A stretch of 64,000 nt of DNA from Perognathus longimembris pacificus (Eukaryota; Chordata; Mammalia; Rodentia; Heteromyidae), in the NCBI RefSeq assembly GCF_023159225.1, contig NC_063168.1, forward strand, positions 45,394,562 to 45,458,561. Direction: 5' to 3'. Below, one piece after another: positions 34,370 to 62,875 of the stretch. The notes beneath the pieces were generated by a model. The model searched no databases and was not told where the DNA came from. It saw nothing but the letters and a program-made list of their open reading frames with translations. Each line of letters opens with the position of its first letter. Position 1 is the first letter of the stretch. A program made the translations under genes and the position numbers.

Positions 34370-34810
34370 CTTTATCCACAGAAATGGAGGGAGGGGCAAA
34401 GTAGAAACTATGTTGAAAATGAGGGGCTGAGAATATGACCTAGTGGCAAGAGTGCTCGCCTCTTATACATGAAGCCCTGGGTTCGATTCCCCAGCACCAC
34501 ATATATAGAAAATGGCCAGAAGTGGCGCTGTGGCTCAAGTGGCAGAGTGCTAGCCTTGAGCAAAGAGAAGCCAGGGACAGTGCTCAGGCCCTGAGTCCCA
34601 AGGCCCAGGACTGGCAAAAAAAAAAAAAAAAGAAAGAAAGAAAGAAAAGAAAAGAAAATGAACTAAACAACTTGTGGGTAGGAACAGGAGGGAAAAAGTG
34701 GAAGAAAGCAAAAGAAGGTTGACATTGTCCAAAAAGAAATGTACTTATTACCTGACCTATGAAACTGTAAACCTTCTGTATGTCACCTTTTTAATCTAAA
34801 AAAAATTTTT
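34370..34810 (+). mobile_element. L1 3' end, interrupted
   Basis: L1 3' untranslated text ('gacattgtccaaaaagaaat', 'cctatgaaactgtaaacctt') on both sides of an IDL-Geo insertion. Confidence 0.6.
34423..34653 (+). mobile_element. IDL-Geo SINE
   Basis: Full dimer with an (AAAG)n-type tail. TSD gaaaatga at 34415-34422 and 34654-34661, nested in the L1 3' end. Confidence 0.9.
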
Positions 34811-35257
34811 TTATCTAGTTTGAAAACTCAATACTTGTTAATTTAATTATTTGGTCTTTCTACATTTAAGTCTAGAGAGGTTCAAAGTCATAAAACTCAA
34901 TACAGTTTTCATTCTAATACTTCACATTTGATTTGACTTTTTACAAGTTATAGTTAGAAATTATCTGTGATAAGAGTTATGAAAGGCTTTAAAGAGAAAG
35001 TGGAGTTGGCCGGAACATTAAATGGCAACATTGTATAAGGACAGTGAAAAGAGATGGGCATTCTAATCACAGATAGGTGGCATGTGTATATGTAACATCT
35101 TGGGAACAGAATAGGATAGTTGAACTAATAATAACTAGGTCTTCTTGATAGGAACAGAGAAATAATATATGTAAAAATTGTGTTTACAGTGGAATATATG
35201 TAAAATGTAAACACTGTTGAATAGTGTTCTTGGTTGAATTACTGATTTTGTTATTAG

Positions 35258-35482
35258 AGAAGCAGTGTAGAACAGATGTTAGGAGTGAAGGCTTTTGAAT
35301 CAAATCCTGGTTTGGTTTCTGAAAAGTTAAATCTTTCCTCACTCTCAGTTTCAATATTTGCAAAGTAGGAATAATAATATCAACCACTTAGGTTGATAGT
35401 AAGGATTAAACAAGAAAATGTATGCTGACTGTTTCTCTTGAGAGTAAGTGCTTTAAAATACAGCAGTGGTACTCAGTAAAAA
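35258..35482 (+). mobile_element. MIR element
   Basis: A long match in order to the ancient mammalian MIR: 'agcagtgtagaacagatgtt', 'ctcactctcagtttcaatat', 'ggaataataatatcaaccac', 'agtaaggattaaacaagaaa'. Diverged as expected for its age. Confidence 0.75.
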
Positions 35483-35773
35483 CTATGTTTAAAATGCTCT
35501 ATACAATGTGTGGGTATGTTTCTTTTTGGACACTGTCACCCCTTCACTCCCAGTTTTTTCCTCCTGTCTCCACCCACACATTAAGACAAACAAATCTCTA
35601 GTCTTAAAGGGTAAATTTGTAATTGAGAGAGTTCACAAGTATGGCCAAGATAAAAGTAGAGAAAAAAAAATCCACCTTAGTAACAAGAAACTGGCTAAAT
35701 AAAATTTAATAACAAGGGACTGCTTAATTATTAAATACCCTGTAGCCATTAGAAACAATATTTCAAAATGTTT

Positions 35774-35955
35774 TATGTTGGGAATGTAGTTTAGTGGCAG
35801 AGTGCTTGACTACAAACAGTCTCATGCTAGAGCTGAGTATGTTAGTGTGCACTTGTGTAAAGCCAGCTACTTGGCAGGCTGATAGGGAATCACTTGAGTC
35901 CAAGAGTTTGAGGCCAACCTGAGTAACTGTGAGATCCTGGCTCAAAATCAACAAA
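35774..35955 (+). mobile_element. ID + B1 (B4-like order)
   Basis: An ID-like half ('gggaatgtagtttagtggca') is followed by a B1 unit ('gtccaagagtttgaggccaa', 'gtgagatcctggctcaaaat'). The order ID then B1 is that of rodent B4, opposite to the B1-ID composites here. Confidence 0.55.
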
Positions 35956-36377
35956 ACAGAAATGTCATGATGTGTATCTTTAACATAGTCTATGTATGAT
36001 GTAGTAAAAATGAAAAAGCAAGGTATAAAGCAGTACAGTGTTTCAACTAAATGTATATGTATAGAGAAAATAATAAAGCATTCTTAAATACTATTAGTAA
36101 TATTGAGAGAATTTTGGATAACATTCTTTTCTAATTTTCATTGCTTAAATTTTCTAAGTGAGTATACTTTTATAATTAACAACAACTAATGACATACTTT
36201 GAAACTAGCAGATTTTTGGTATAATCTTACAGCCTTCCTAAATGAGTATTGGTATTCATTTTTATCTGTAATCAGATTTTTTGAGGGTTTAACATAACAC
36301 TGTGTTTTCTTCTCTTTAAGAATTATTCTAAATATCTATGATAAATAGTTTTTGTAATAAGAATCACTACTTCTCCT

Positions 36378-36635
36378 GGTAGCTGGTGATTCATACCTGT
36401 AATTTTAGCTGCCCAGGAAACTGAGATCAATAAATAGGTTAGCAGTTTGAAGCCAGCCCAGGCAGGAAAGTCCATGAGACTCTTAACCTCCAGTTAACCA
36501 CCAAAAAGCCAGAGGTAAAACTGTGGGTCAAGTGGTAGAGTCCTAGCCTTGAGTACAGAAGCTCTGGGACAAGGCCCAGGCCCTGAGTTCAAGCCCTAGG
36601 ACTGGCAAAAAAAAATTAAATTAAATTAAAAAAAA
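36378..36635 (+). mobile_element. B1-Geo composite SINE
   Basis: Complete copy with B1 head, linker 'ctccagttaaccaccaaaaa', Geo half and an (AAATT)n tail. Confidence 0.8.
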
Positions 36636-36756
36636 TACACGCTGTCTCATAGGGTTTTTATAAGATTAAATTGAATAGTTTTTTTAAGCCTCCACCTGGA
36701 ATTTGAAATATATTTTGACTTGACTTTGGTATCTTTCAGAGTCCCATCTTAACCAT

Positions 36757-37016
36757 AATAGTAGCTAACATTGGAAGGTTGTCTTTGCCAGATTCTGAGT
36801 TACATATTTTTAATCTTGTCACAAGAATTTTATAAGATAATCTCCATGCTTTATCTCCCTTTTATAGATTAGCTGAAAGTCTGTGGAGGAGGTTAGATTA
36901 AAAAACTAAGAAACTTATTCAAGATTGCCTTGCTGTTGATATGGAAGGAATCTAAACAAGAGCCAGGCCAGTCTTTCCAGAACCTGTATCCTTAGTCATT
37001 ATACTACACTGTCTCC
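36757..37016 (+). mobile_element. MIR element
   Basis: MIR text in order: 'atagtagctaacattggaag', 'tcccttttatagattagctg' and 'cagaacctgtatccttagtc', ending in 'actacactgtctcccc'. Confidence 0.72.
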
Positions 37017-37154
37017 CCATATTACTGATATTTCTAAAACAAAAAATACCTAAGAAACTACCTTTTATGGATAAATATTCCTAAGAGACATATGCCCTAT
37101 CCCATGGTATTTATAAGCTAATGTATACTCCTAATAACAGGTATATATTTTAAA

Positions 37155-37380
37155 TTTTTAACCAGTTCTCATGCTTGAACTCTGGGCCTGAGCACTGTCC
37201 CTGAGCTGTTGTGCTCAAGGTTAGCACTCTTACCACTGTAGCCACAGCTCCAGTACCAACTTCATTGATAATTTAGTGGAGATGAGAGTTTCACAGACTT
37301 TTTTGCCAGAGCTGGCTTTAAACCATGATCCTCAGATCTCATCCTCTGAGTAGCTAGAATTATCAGCATCCAGCAGTCAG
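37155..37380 (-). mobile_element. B1-Geo composite SINE
   Basis: Antisense copy: Geo half ('gggcctgagcactgtccctg'), linker, B1 head. Confidence 0.76.
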
Positions 37381-37737
37381 TAATAAACATAGGTAGTACT
37401 ATTTAGATATTAAGAGTTTGGGGTTTCAGTTGAAATAGTCTATACATGTAAGTTTTCAGTAAATATTAGGTACACAGTAGTAGTAGTAATTCCAGTCACT
37501 GGTGCTATTGTCATCATCTTTGCATTTTTTGAAAACATCCAAATTATTTTGTAATAAAGACAAAAGCATTCTTCTAAAAAAATTTTTTTTTAAAGCTTTC
37601 TTCTTCTTAACCAGTTTACCTAAAAATGATTTTATTGCTACATACTGGCTCATGTATAGCATTTTATGTCATTTTAATGGGCCTCAGATGCTCAACCATA
37701 ATAATTACTGTTTTCCTGATGTATATGTATATAATTT

Positions 37738-37945
37738 TTTTGGTGGGGGTGCTGATACTGTGGTTTAAACTCAGGGCCTCACACTTGTTCAGCTTTTTCA
37801 TTTATAGCTGGAACTCTACCACTTGTGGTCAGGTTATGGGGGTTTTGTTTTGTTTCTGATTAATTGGAGGTAAAACCTTGCAGGTTTTTCTGTCCTGGCT
37901 GGCTTTGAACCTTGATCCTTCCAATCTCCAGCACCTAGGTAATTT
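37738..37945 (-). mobile_element. B1-ID/Geo composite SINE, antisense
   Basis: The right half ('gatactgtggtttaaactca', 'gctggaactctaccacttgt') lacks the Geo-specific middle. Linker 'gattaattggaggtaaaacc' and B1 part follow. Confidence 0.58.
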
Positions 37946-38394
37946 CTTGACATGTGGAAACATTAATAGAAATTATATTGCAGTTACAGTCTAAATTAGA
38001 CTCTGAAACAGAGAACTGGTGATGCCTATCCTCCCATCTGTTCTCCTTTCAATGGAATACTTGTTCCTGTCGGACAGTCACAAAGCTTAAATGTTGAGTG
38101 ATTTGTAAGAAATTAATATCTATATTTTTTCCTTCATACTTTACTTTCCTGATCTTGGCTATCCCCATAAAACTAAACCATTAAAAGGCATATCCAGAAA
38201 TACCTAAATTTTATGTGAAAATAAAGTTACAGGCAAGTTAAATTGTTTTTCTTAAACCTGTGTGCATATAATGACTGGTGTGTTCCACTTGTATATACCC
38301 TAGGATAGCACATACTGTATTGTTCGGTTATTTGTCTGCCTGTCTCTTTCTCTTCTAGAACAAGTTCTTCTGTGGCAGATTTCCTTGCTCCACA

Positions 38395-38682
38395 CCTGTG
38401 TACTAGAGGTTTTGAATTCTCTGGACTAATGCTTGCTAGGCAGTCACTCTTACTACCAAGTCACAGCTCCAGCCGTGTTTCCTACTGATTGGTTTTGTTT
38501 GTGTATTTGTCTGGAGATCTCACTTCCTATAAGCGATATATCTATATTAGGCTCTCTGACATAGCTGGTAAACAGGCACACACAACCATGTCCTTCTCTC
38601 ATGAGCTTTTCTTTCCAGGCTGATGGAACAGCACTCCAGTCTTAGTAGCGAGGGTTACAAGTGTGAGCCACCGTGGCCTGGC
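38395..38682 (-). mobile_element. B1-ID composite SINE, antisense, degraded
   Basis: ID-like antisense block ('gcttgctaggcagtcactct') and a terminal B1 block ('cgagggttacaagtgtgagc') with diverged sequence between. Confidence 0.5.
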
Positions 38683-38892
38683 TTTTGGCAGATCTTTATA
38701 TTTACAATGATCCCTGGGTAGATGAAAATTAGGAATATTTAGTTGGTAAATTCTGTGAATCCTAGTTTGGCCTAAAATTGAGCTTGAGTTGTTAATTTGG
38801 AGCTCTGGTAATTTTGATTGTAATGACAAATTTGATATTCTGATCATGTCAGTATCTAAAGGAATGCTGTTTTTATGATCTCCCACCCCTGG

Positions 38893-39095
38893 GAGATCCT
38901 GGGTTTTGAACTGTGGCCTAGGCACTCACTCTAAGCTCCTTTTACTCAAGGCTAGTGCTCTACCACTTGAGCTACAGTACCACTTCTGGCTTTTCTATGA
39001 TTAATTGGAGGTAAGAGTCTCATGGACTTTTCCTGTCTGAGCTGACTTTGAACCATGGTCCTCTCAAATAGCTAGGATTACAGGCGTAAGCAACC
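38893..39095 (-). mobile_element. B1-Geo composite SINE
   Basis: Antisense copy with all modules; the B1 end is 'gctaggattacaggcgtaag'. Confidence 0.74.
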
Positions 39096-39211
39096 AGTAA
39101 TTGACTTTTTATGTATTTTGACTTTTAGAAAATACTGAAAATATAAAGCTGGATAAATAAATACAAAAATTTAATAAAGAATTTTAAATGTTCCATTTAA
39201 GGGAGGGTAAG

Positions 39212-39238
39212 TATATATATATATGTGTGTGTGTGTCA
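39212..39238. repeat. (TA)n(TG)n microsatellite
   Basis: TA repeats switching to TG repeats. Confidence 0.88.
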
Positions 39239-39261
39239 TATCATTTATATCATATGTATGT

Positions 39262-39452
39262 GTTAATACTAGAGCTGAACTAGAGGGTCACTCTCTCACT
39301 TAGCTTTTTTTACTTTTTACTTATCATTTGAGCTACATCTCTACTTCCCGCTTTTTTCCAGTTAATAAGAGATAAGAGTCAGATTTGTCTGCCTGGGCTG
39401 GCTTTAAACTTCAGTCCTTAAATCTTAGCCCCCTGAGTAGCTGTGTCCTGCC
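39262..39452 (-). mobile_element. B1-headed composite SINE, antisense
   Basis: Degraded right half, linker 'ccagttaataagagataaga', B1 part ('gcctgggctggctttaaact'). Confidence 0.62.
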
Positions 39453-39879
39453 GAGGAGGCTATTTTATACTTCTTTTCCTAAAGCAGTAGGAGAGAATTT
39501 CTTGGGCAAATAGAATGTGATATTATAACAGGAAAATGAAAATAAAGTGAAATGAATCCCAGTTAATCCTTGAATTATTAGTTGTCAAAAATCTAGAGAC
39601 TTTCTTTTTCATCAAGCTGAATTGTATCAATTCTGGGATATAGACACCTTGTTATAAATACTAGAGTATTTATAGTTTTGACATGAAGAAGTGCCAATCC
39701 ACTCTACATGATAGGCTTTCTCAAATGTAGGATAGCACATCCAACATGAAACATCAATATTGTGCCATAAGTAAATGGTGATAGCTAGTCTATGCATTCT
39801 GACTGTGTTCTCCTACTGTCAGTGCATTCTCAGAGTAATAAAATTCCCTAATTCCTTCTTTTCTGTTACATTTTGTTTT

Positions 39880-40091
39880 TGTTTTTGTTTTTGTTTTTTT
39901 TTGCCAGTCCTGGGCCTTGGACTCGGCCTGAGCACTGTCCCTGGCTTCTTCCCGCTCAAGGCTAGCACTCTGCCACTTGAGCCACAGCGCCGCTTCTGGC
40001 CGTTTTCTGTATATGTGGTGCTGGGGAATCAAACCTAGGGCCTCGTGTATCCGAGGCAGGCACTCTTGCCACTAGGCTATATCCCCAGCCC
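39880..40091 (-). mobile_element. IDL-Geo SINE, young CpG-rich subfamily
   Basis: Antisense copy with (GTTTTT)n edge and the young diagnostic bases ('cttcttcccgctcaaggcta', 'cagcgccgcttctggccgtt'). TSD tacattttgtttt at 39867-39879 and 40092-40104. It sits directly upstream of a B1-Geo. Confidence 0.93.
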
Positions 40092-40103
40092 TACATTTTG
40101 TTT

Positions 40104-40329
40104 TGTGTCAGTCCTGGGACTTGACCTCAAAGCCAGAGTGCTGTCCCTTAGCTTTTTTACTTAAGGTTAGCACTCTACCACTTGAGCCACCGCTCTACTT
40201 CTGACTTTTTTGTTTGTTAATTGGAAATAATCCATGGACTTTCCTGCTCTGTCTAGCTTCTAACTGGGGTCCTCAGATCTCAACCTTCTTAGTAGCTATG
40301 ACTACATGCATGAGCCACCAGCGCCTGGC
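40104..40329 (-). mobile_element. B1-Geo composite SINE
   Basis: Antisense copy immediately following the IDL-Geo; ends with 'tgagccaccagcgcctggc'. Confidence 0.78.
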
Positions 40330-40449
40330 ATATGAGTTTTTAGTATTTATTTCTGGTATGGAAGGTTTGCCTCCTGAAGATTGTTATTAAGTAGTCAAAG
40401 TCTATATATTCTCTTAAGTGTTCTTAAGCAATAATCCCTGTAGTTGGAA

Positions 40450-40480
40450 TAATATATATATGTGTGTGTGTGTGTGTGTT
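40450..40480. repeat. (TA)n(TG)n microsatellite
   Basis: Same TA-to-TG structure as 39212-39238. Confidence 0.88.
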
Positions 40481-40595
40481 TATATAATGAGTACTGATAA
40501 AGTATTATATAGCAGTATCCTGAATAATTAAATATTTTTTAAAGTCATATAAAATATAATCAGAAACATCTGATTACAAGTCAAGCTTTTTATTT

Positions 40596-40802
40596 ATTTT
40601 TTTTTTTTTTTACCAGTCCTGGGGCCTGAGACTCAGGGCCTGAGCACTGTCCCTGGCTTCTTTTTGCTCAAGGCTAGCACTCTACTTCTTGAGCCACAGC
40701 GCCACTTCCAACTTTTTCTGTTTATGTGGTACTGAGGAATTGAACCCAGGGCTTTATGCATGCTAGGCAAGCACTCTACTGCTAAGCCACATTCCCAGCC
40801 CC
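40596..40802 (-). mobile_element. IDL-Geo SINE
   Basis: Antisense copy of the older subfamily with a poly-T edge. A short TSD around 'aagcttttt' is seen on both sides. Confidence 0.87.
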
Positions 40803-40945
40803 AAGAAAAGCTTTTTTTAAAGCACTGATTTCACTTTTGGCTTCCCTACTTTAAAAGATAAAAGATTTAAGTAAAATATCTCAAAGAATATTTTATACAA
40901 ATTTTATCTTGATTGTAGCTTATTTGTGCATTTTTTTTAAGTTAG

Positions 40946-41085
40946 AGCAAATCTGTGGTGGTTCCCAACTGTGTTAGAAACAGTTGTCAAGTGGTAGTTC
41001 CTTGCAGTGCGACTGGAGCTGTTTCTAAACACACAGTCGTTAGTAGCACAGATTTGCCTGTTTCCAATCTAATGTGTGTCTACAG
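40946..41085 (+). other. Hairpin-forming candidate cassette or alternative 5' exon
   Basis: A T8 tract and 'ag' at 40944-40945 precede it, and a perfect consensus donor CAG|GTAAGT ends it at 41085/41086, giving a 140-base candidate exon 4.3 kb upstream of exon 2. Most of it forms an imperfect inverted repeat: 40947-40983 against 41019-41057, with perfect outer (gcaaatctgtg / cacagatttgc) and inner (tagaaacag / ctgtttcta) blocks. The first reading frame is open across all 46 codons, but in the phase required between exon 1 and exon 2 a stop appears after about ten codons, so inclusion would truncate the long protein. It could also be a DNA-transposon relic or a pre-miRNA-like hairpin. Confidence 0.4.
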
Positions 41086-41667
41086 GTAAGTAGTTTGGAA
41101 TATGTATATGTTTGTAGGAGAAAAACTTGAGTAGTAAATTTCATAAATTGCTCTCTTTATAAAGCCTAAAGTGTAGAGACTTCAAGCCAGTAGTATAGAC
41201 AAAGGATTATTTGAATCCTAATGTAAATTTTCAGTGCTATTAAATGCTAAAATTTCAAAGATAAATTTTTAAGATACATTTATTTTTCAGAAGTTTTTAC
41301 CTACCCCATGGGTTCCTATTAATAGTGAAGAGTGTGTATTTTTAGTATTTGAGGTTAAATCTAGAAATTATAAAATTGACATCTGTATATGACATTTTAA
41401 TTGTATATTAATTTTATCACTTACAGGAACTAGTAAGCTTTAATGAGAGATACATGCATATGTAGAATATACAGGTATAGAGAGGTCATATACACATAAA
41501 CGTACACATGCCCTACCGTAGCTACTAGCTTCATTTGACTGTTGAGCACTTGACATACCTAATCTGAATGAAGGTGTGACGTGTTAAAAATGCCTACTGA
41601 TTTAAAAAACATAGTACCAAAGTGTAAAACATCTCAGTAGTAATTAAATTGATGTGCTGAGCAATAT

Positions 41668-41800
41668 TTTCTTTTTTCTGTTTTTATTATCCTTAGTTTT
41701 ATCATATCATCATGTCAGTTTATGAGTACAGTGCATCTTGATCAATATTTCACTCCATTCATTCATCATTCTCATACCTTCCAACTTCACCATGAAACAA
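41668..41800 (-). mobile_element. L1 3'-terminal fragment, antisense
   Basis: 'gtcagtttatgagtacagtg' and 'catcttgatcaatatttcac' match the antisense L1 3' end also present at 19184 and 43888. Confidence 0.62.
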
Positions 41801-41936
41801 TATAGATAGAATGTGTTAAAATTTGTTAAAAATAAGTTTTTGTTTGAATATTTTTGCTATTGAGAAGTTTTAGTAGTCTTAGATTACAGCTTTACTGTGA
41901 TTAGATAGTAAAACTACAGTTTAAAATTTTAGTTTG

Positions 41937-42150
41937 GGCCACGTGCCAGTGGCTCATGCCTATAATTCTAGCTACTCAGGAGGCTATGATCTGAGGATCA
42001 AAGTTTAAAGCCAGCCCGGCCGGGAAAGTCCATAAGACTCTTATCTCCAGTTAACCACCAGAAGAAAACCAGAAGTGGCTCTGTGGTTCACAGCTCTCAC
42101 GCCTAGAGTTCAGGCCCCACAACTGACCACACCCCCCCCCCCCAGAAAAA
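41937..42150 (+). mobile_element. B1-Geo composite SINE, Geo half internally deleted
   Basis: Well-preserved B1 head and linker, then a Geo half lacking its centre; followed by a C-run. Confidence 0.72.
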
Positions 42151-42701
42151 GTTATTCTTTGAATATTGCTTTCAAATGACACTGGGAAAATAATTTTTCA
42201 GTGTACTCTCTTATAGTCAGAAAACGTACCCCATGTGATAAGCAAAGGAATTTGAGGAGCCATCCTTTTTGTGGTTTACTATAGTTAAAAGGCAGATCCA
42301 TGACTTTTTTCAACTACAATTTAAACATGTTTTAAATCCAAGCCTCTTAACTGTGTTGTTCAAATATTGCATGCCTTTCTTTTGTTGAGTGAGGATAATC
42401 TATTGGCTTCAAAAGGAAATACACCAAAAATTTCTCTCTGTATCTCTAGTCTTCAAAATTTTATCCTGTAAATTTTTTATATTTGTTATTTAATATATGC
42501 ATATTCAAGATTAATTTCTTCCTTATGATGAAGTATCATTTCCTCATTGTATAATGGCTTTCTTTTATCCCTAATATGTTTTCTGCATTAAAAAATATTT
42601 TTTTATGTCTGATACCCAAGTTTTCTGAGATGGCCATGATAGCACTTATCCATGGTAGCTCCAGAACAGGCATCAAAAAAAAAAGAAGAAGAAGAAAATT
42701 A

Positions 42702-42785
42702 GCCCGAGCTAGGGATATAGCTCAGTAGAGTGCTTGCCTCATATGTATAGGTCCTATGTACACCCCTCCAAAAAAAATACAATAA
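42702..42785 (+). mobile_element. ID-like SINE monomer
   Basis: ID unit ('gctagggatatagctcagta') with an A-rich end, directly after a (GAA)n tract. Confidence 0.65.
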
Positions 42786-43379
42786 GAATAATGCACATAA
42801 AAAATAATTACTATTTTGTTGTGTGTGTGTGTAAAATTATAGGCATGAGCCCAGTACTTTGAGGCCAACTTGAATGAGGGGTAATTGAACACAAGCCCTG
42901 TGATATTAATGGTTATTTCTATAGGTGGGGTAACTACTAAGTAACAGATGGACAACATTCAGCTGGATATACTAGACAAAGAAATAATTTATGAATTGTG
43001 ATGATAAGACTTCCTCAAGCTGTTCAGAAAGGCATGCAGTGTAAAGCTTATGATAGCTTAGCTCTGGAATTTTTTACTGAACATTTTTGGGCCATAGCTG
43101 TCCTTAAGTGAATGAAGCCATGTAAAGTGAATGTGTAGATTAGGGAGGGAGGGGGGATTACTGCAGTATCTTATAACCACTAAGCTGCTTAAAAACCTTG
43201 CATGCCAACTATGCAAAGGGTCTAGGGCTGTTCCACATAAAGACAAAAGAAAACAAAAAACCCCAAGAACTTACACTGAATGGTACATGCGAAAAACAAC
43301 CAGAAACCTCAACAATAAGTATGTTTGGCTCATATTCACTGTTTAACCTTTTTATTTTTATTTTTTTCATTTATTCTGT

Positions 43380-43588
43380 TTTTGTGCTGGTACTAGGGCT
43401 TGAACTAAGGGCCAGGGTGCTGTCTCTCAGATTCTTCGCCCAAGGCTGGCAACCTTACCATTTGAGCCATAGCTCACATCTGACTTTTTAGTGGTTATCT
43501 GCTAGGATTGACTTTGAACTGCAGTCTTCAGATAGATCTTAGACTCTTGAGTATCTAGGATTACAGGCATAAACCACTGGTGCCAGTC
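43380..43588 (-). mobile_element. B1-Geo composite SINE
   Basis: Antisense copy, moderately diverged; B1 end 'tatctaggattacaggcata'. Confidence 0.72.
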
Positions 43589-43887
43589 TAACACTAATGA
43601 GATTTTTACTCTTTCCTCCTCTCTTTTTATATTTATAGCTACCTTCTCTGATAGAAGAAATCTAGCTTATATTATCCTGTTTGCTTTTTTATTATCATTC
43701 ACCGTATGATACATAATCAATCATATATCTGTTGTCCCTTCTATGTGATGCTCTGACACTTGACCATTCCATTCCAGGCCGCTCCCTTTCCCCCTTCCTC
43801 TTGCAGACCTCATTTGTACTCCTCTTGAACTCCAGTACCATATATCAGATCACCTACTGTATGGATACTTTTTTATTATTACTATTA

Positions 43888-44740
43888 TTTTTGTTAAGTA
43901 GTTGTACAAAGAGATTTCAGTTCTTTAAGTCAAGTTATGAGTACAATGCATCTTGATCAGTGTCACTCCTTCCAGCATTCTTTCCCATATCCCCCCTCCT
44001 GTTCCTACCCATTTACATAATGTGTACATCGAATGTAGTGATTGCATTTTCTTACCCTTCCTCTCTCCATTCATCAGCCCCCCAGCCCCATCCAAACATT
44101 TTTCTACTTCCTGGTATTCACTTTGTTATTGTGAATAGTGCAGCAGTTAACATGGTGTGCAAGTGTCTTTACTGCATACTGATTTGTATTATTCTGGGTA
44201 AATGCCCAAGAGTGGTATCACTAGATCATAAATAGTTCTATATTTAAACTTAGAGGCATTTCCAAACAACTTGCCCAAAGTGTTAGGTCTACTTTACATT
44301 CCCAACTGTGTAAATGGGTTTCCTTTGCCCTATATTCCTGCCAGCATTTGTTACTGTTTGTATTCTTGATGATGTCCAATCTTACTGGGGGTGAGATCGA
44401 ATCTCAATGTTGTTTTGATTTGCATTTTCTTTATGGCCTGGGATGTTGAGCATTTCTTTATGTGTTTATTGGCTATTCTTCTGAGAAGTTTCTGTTTAGC
44501 TCATTTGCCCATTCATTAATTGGGATACTAATTTGGGAGGTTTAGTTCCTTCAGCTTTTTAAAAATATATATATTTTGGATAACAGACCTATGTCAGATG
44601 TATAGCTGGTAAAGACTTTTCTCCCAATTAGTAGATTGTCTTTGTAGCTTGGTAATTATGCCCTTTGCTGTGTAGATACTTTTTAAGTTTGATCCAGTCC
44701 CATTTGTTGAGTCTCTCCAATTTGCTGTGCCTCTGAAATT
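43888..44740 (-). mobile_element. L1 3'-end fragment, antisense
   Basis: Starts with the antisense 3' terminus ('taagtagttgtacaaagaga'), then polypyrimidine-rich untranslated sequence and the ORF2 end. It corresponds to 19184-20216 but has its own deletions and is 5'-truncated near a 'tgttgagtctctccaatttg' block. Confidence 0.8.
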
Positions 44741-45025
44741 GATTTTTTTAATCTGGCATCCAATACTTCATATTTTTTCATGCTCTCTTTACTCTGCTGC
44801 CTAACAGGCTGCCTAACTTACCTCACTTCTCATTTGGGTTCTAACCATAAAGTACACTTTACTTCTCATTCTTCTTGTCAAGTGGACATCTTCCTTACAC
44901 TTTTCATTTTAAAAGGTGTCTTCAAAATTGTGTAGAAATATTACATTTATTTCAAATGGTATCCAATTGGCTGGAATTTTATATATAAATTGTATCTGTC
45001 CCTGTCCTTAAAAAAAAAAAAAAAA

Positions 45026-61718
<16,693 letters not shown>

Positions 61719-61779
61719 TAACTTTTAAAGCATTTTTCTTAATTTCTGACTACTGTTATAAATTAGGGAGATTGTTTGG

Positions 61780-61976
61780 TGTGTACCAGTCCTAGGACTT
61801 GAACTCAAGGCCTGGGCACTATCCCTGAGTATTTTTGCTTAAGGCTAACACTCTACCACTTGAGCAACAGCTACACTTCCAACATTTTTTGGCAATTGGA
61901 GATGAGAATCTCATGGACTTTCCTGCCTGGACTGGCTTTGAACTGTAGCCCTCAAATCCCACTAGTGCTCAGCCAA
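61780..61976 (-). mobile_element. B1-Geo composite SINE, B1 end shortened
   Basis: Antisense Geo half and linker, with a B1 head lacking the 'gtagctaggattaca' block. Confidence 0.72.
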
Positions 61977-62261
61977 GTTAGGTTTTTGTAATCATATATA
62001 TGCCTCTGAATGAACAGAATTATTTCACAATTTTTGCATTGTTTTCTTTTTATTAATGATCTCTGCCATACACAATATTTTATGAACAGTTGTAAATGCT
62101 ATGGTTTCTGTTTTTAATTCATCCAACAGTATTATATGTGAAACAGGGGCTGTCACCTTCGTTTGGAACCTGAATGGCTTGTCTTCTTTTGTCTGTAAAA
62201 AAGATAAATAGAAATAGAGTGACTGAAAAATTAGGGTAACTCAGAAAATTCATTATGTCAC

Positions 62262-62346
62262 AGGTGGTTTTGGCAGTACTGGGGTTTGAGCTCAGGACCT
62301 TGTTCTTGCTTGACTGGCACTCTACCACTTGAGCCACCTCCAGCAG
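62262..62346 (-). mobile_element. Stand-alone ID-like unit related to the Geo half
   Basis: On the - strand it reads 'gtggctcaagtggtagagtg' at the A-box and 'gagctcaaaccccagtactg' at the B-box, like the Geo half, but with an ID-type middle instead of the Geo middle and no left partner. Confidence 0.6.
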
Positions 62347-62374
62347 TCTTAGAAAAAGTAATATCAAAAGTCAA

Positions 62375-62567
62375 GGGGCTGGGAATATGGCCTAGTGAGT
62401 GGTAAAGTACTCATCTTGTATACACGAAGCCCTGGGTTCTATTCCTCAGCATTACATATATAGAAAAAGTTGGAAGTGGCACTGTGACTCAAGGGGTAAC
62501 CTTGAGCAAAAAGAAGCCAGGGACAGTGCTCAAGCCCTGAGTTCAAGCCCCAGGACTGGCAAAAAAA
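62375..62567 (+). mobile_element. IDL-Geo SINE
   Basis: Sense copy with a small deletion in the Geo half; TSD aaaagtcaa at 62366-62374 and 62568-62576. Confidence 0.88.
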
Positions 62568-62726
62568 AAAAGTCAAAACTTGAAGCCATCACTTTGCCTG
62601 TAGTTCTACTGCCCTTCTGATCACAGCAAGAAAACAAATAGAGGTTTAAAGGCATTAGCCAAGATAGCAGTAAAGAGCTATTCTAATCAAATAGCACAGA
62701 TTATTCATTTTCTTTTCTTTCCTTTT

Positions 62727-62838
62727 TATTTTTTGGTGCTAGTCCTGAGGCTTGGACTCAGAGCTTGGGCGCTGTCCCTGATCCCCTGATCTTTTTTGCT
62801 CAAGGCTAGCATGCTACTTGAGCCATAGCTACACTTCC

Positions 62839-62875
<37 letters not shown>

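Noticed and set aside
40947..41057. Hairpin read as a tRNA or known miRNA
   Set aside because: It has no cloverleaf or A/B boxes, and I recognise no known mature miRNA sequence in the arms. It is kept as a finding but not named.
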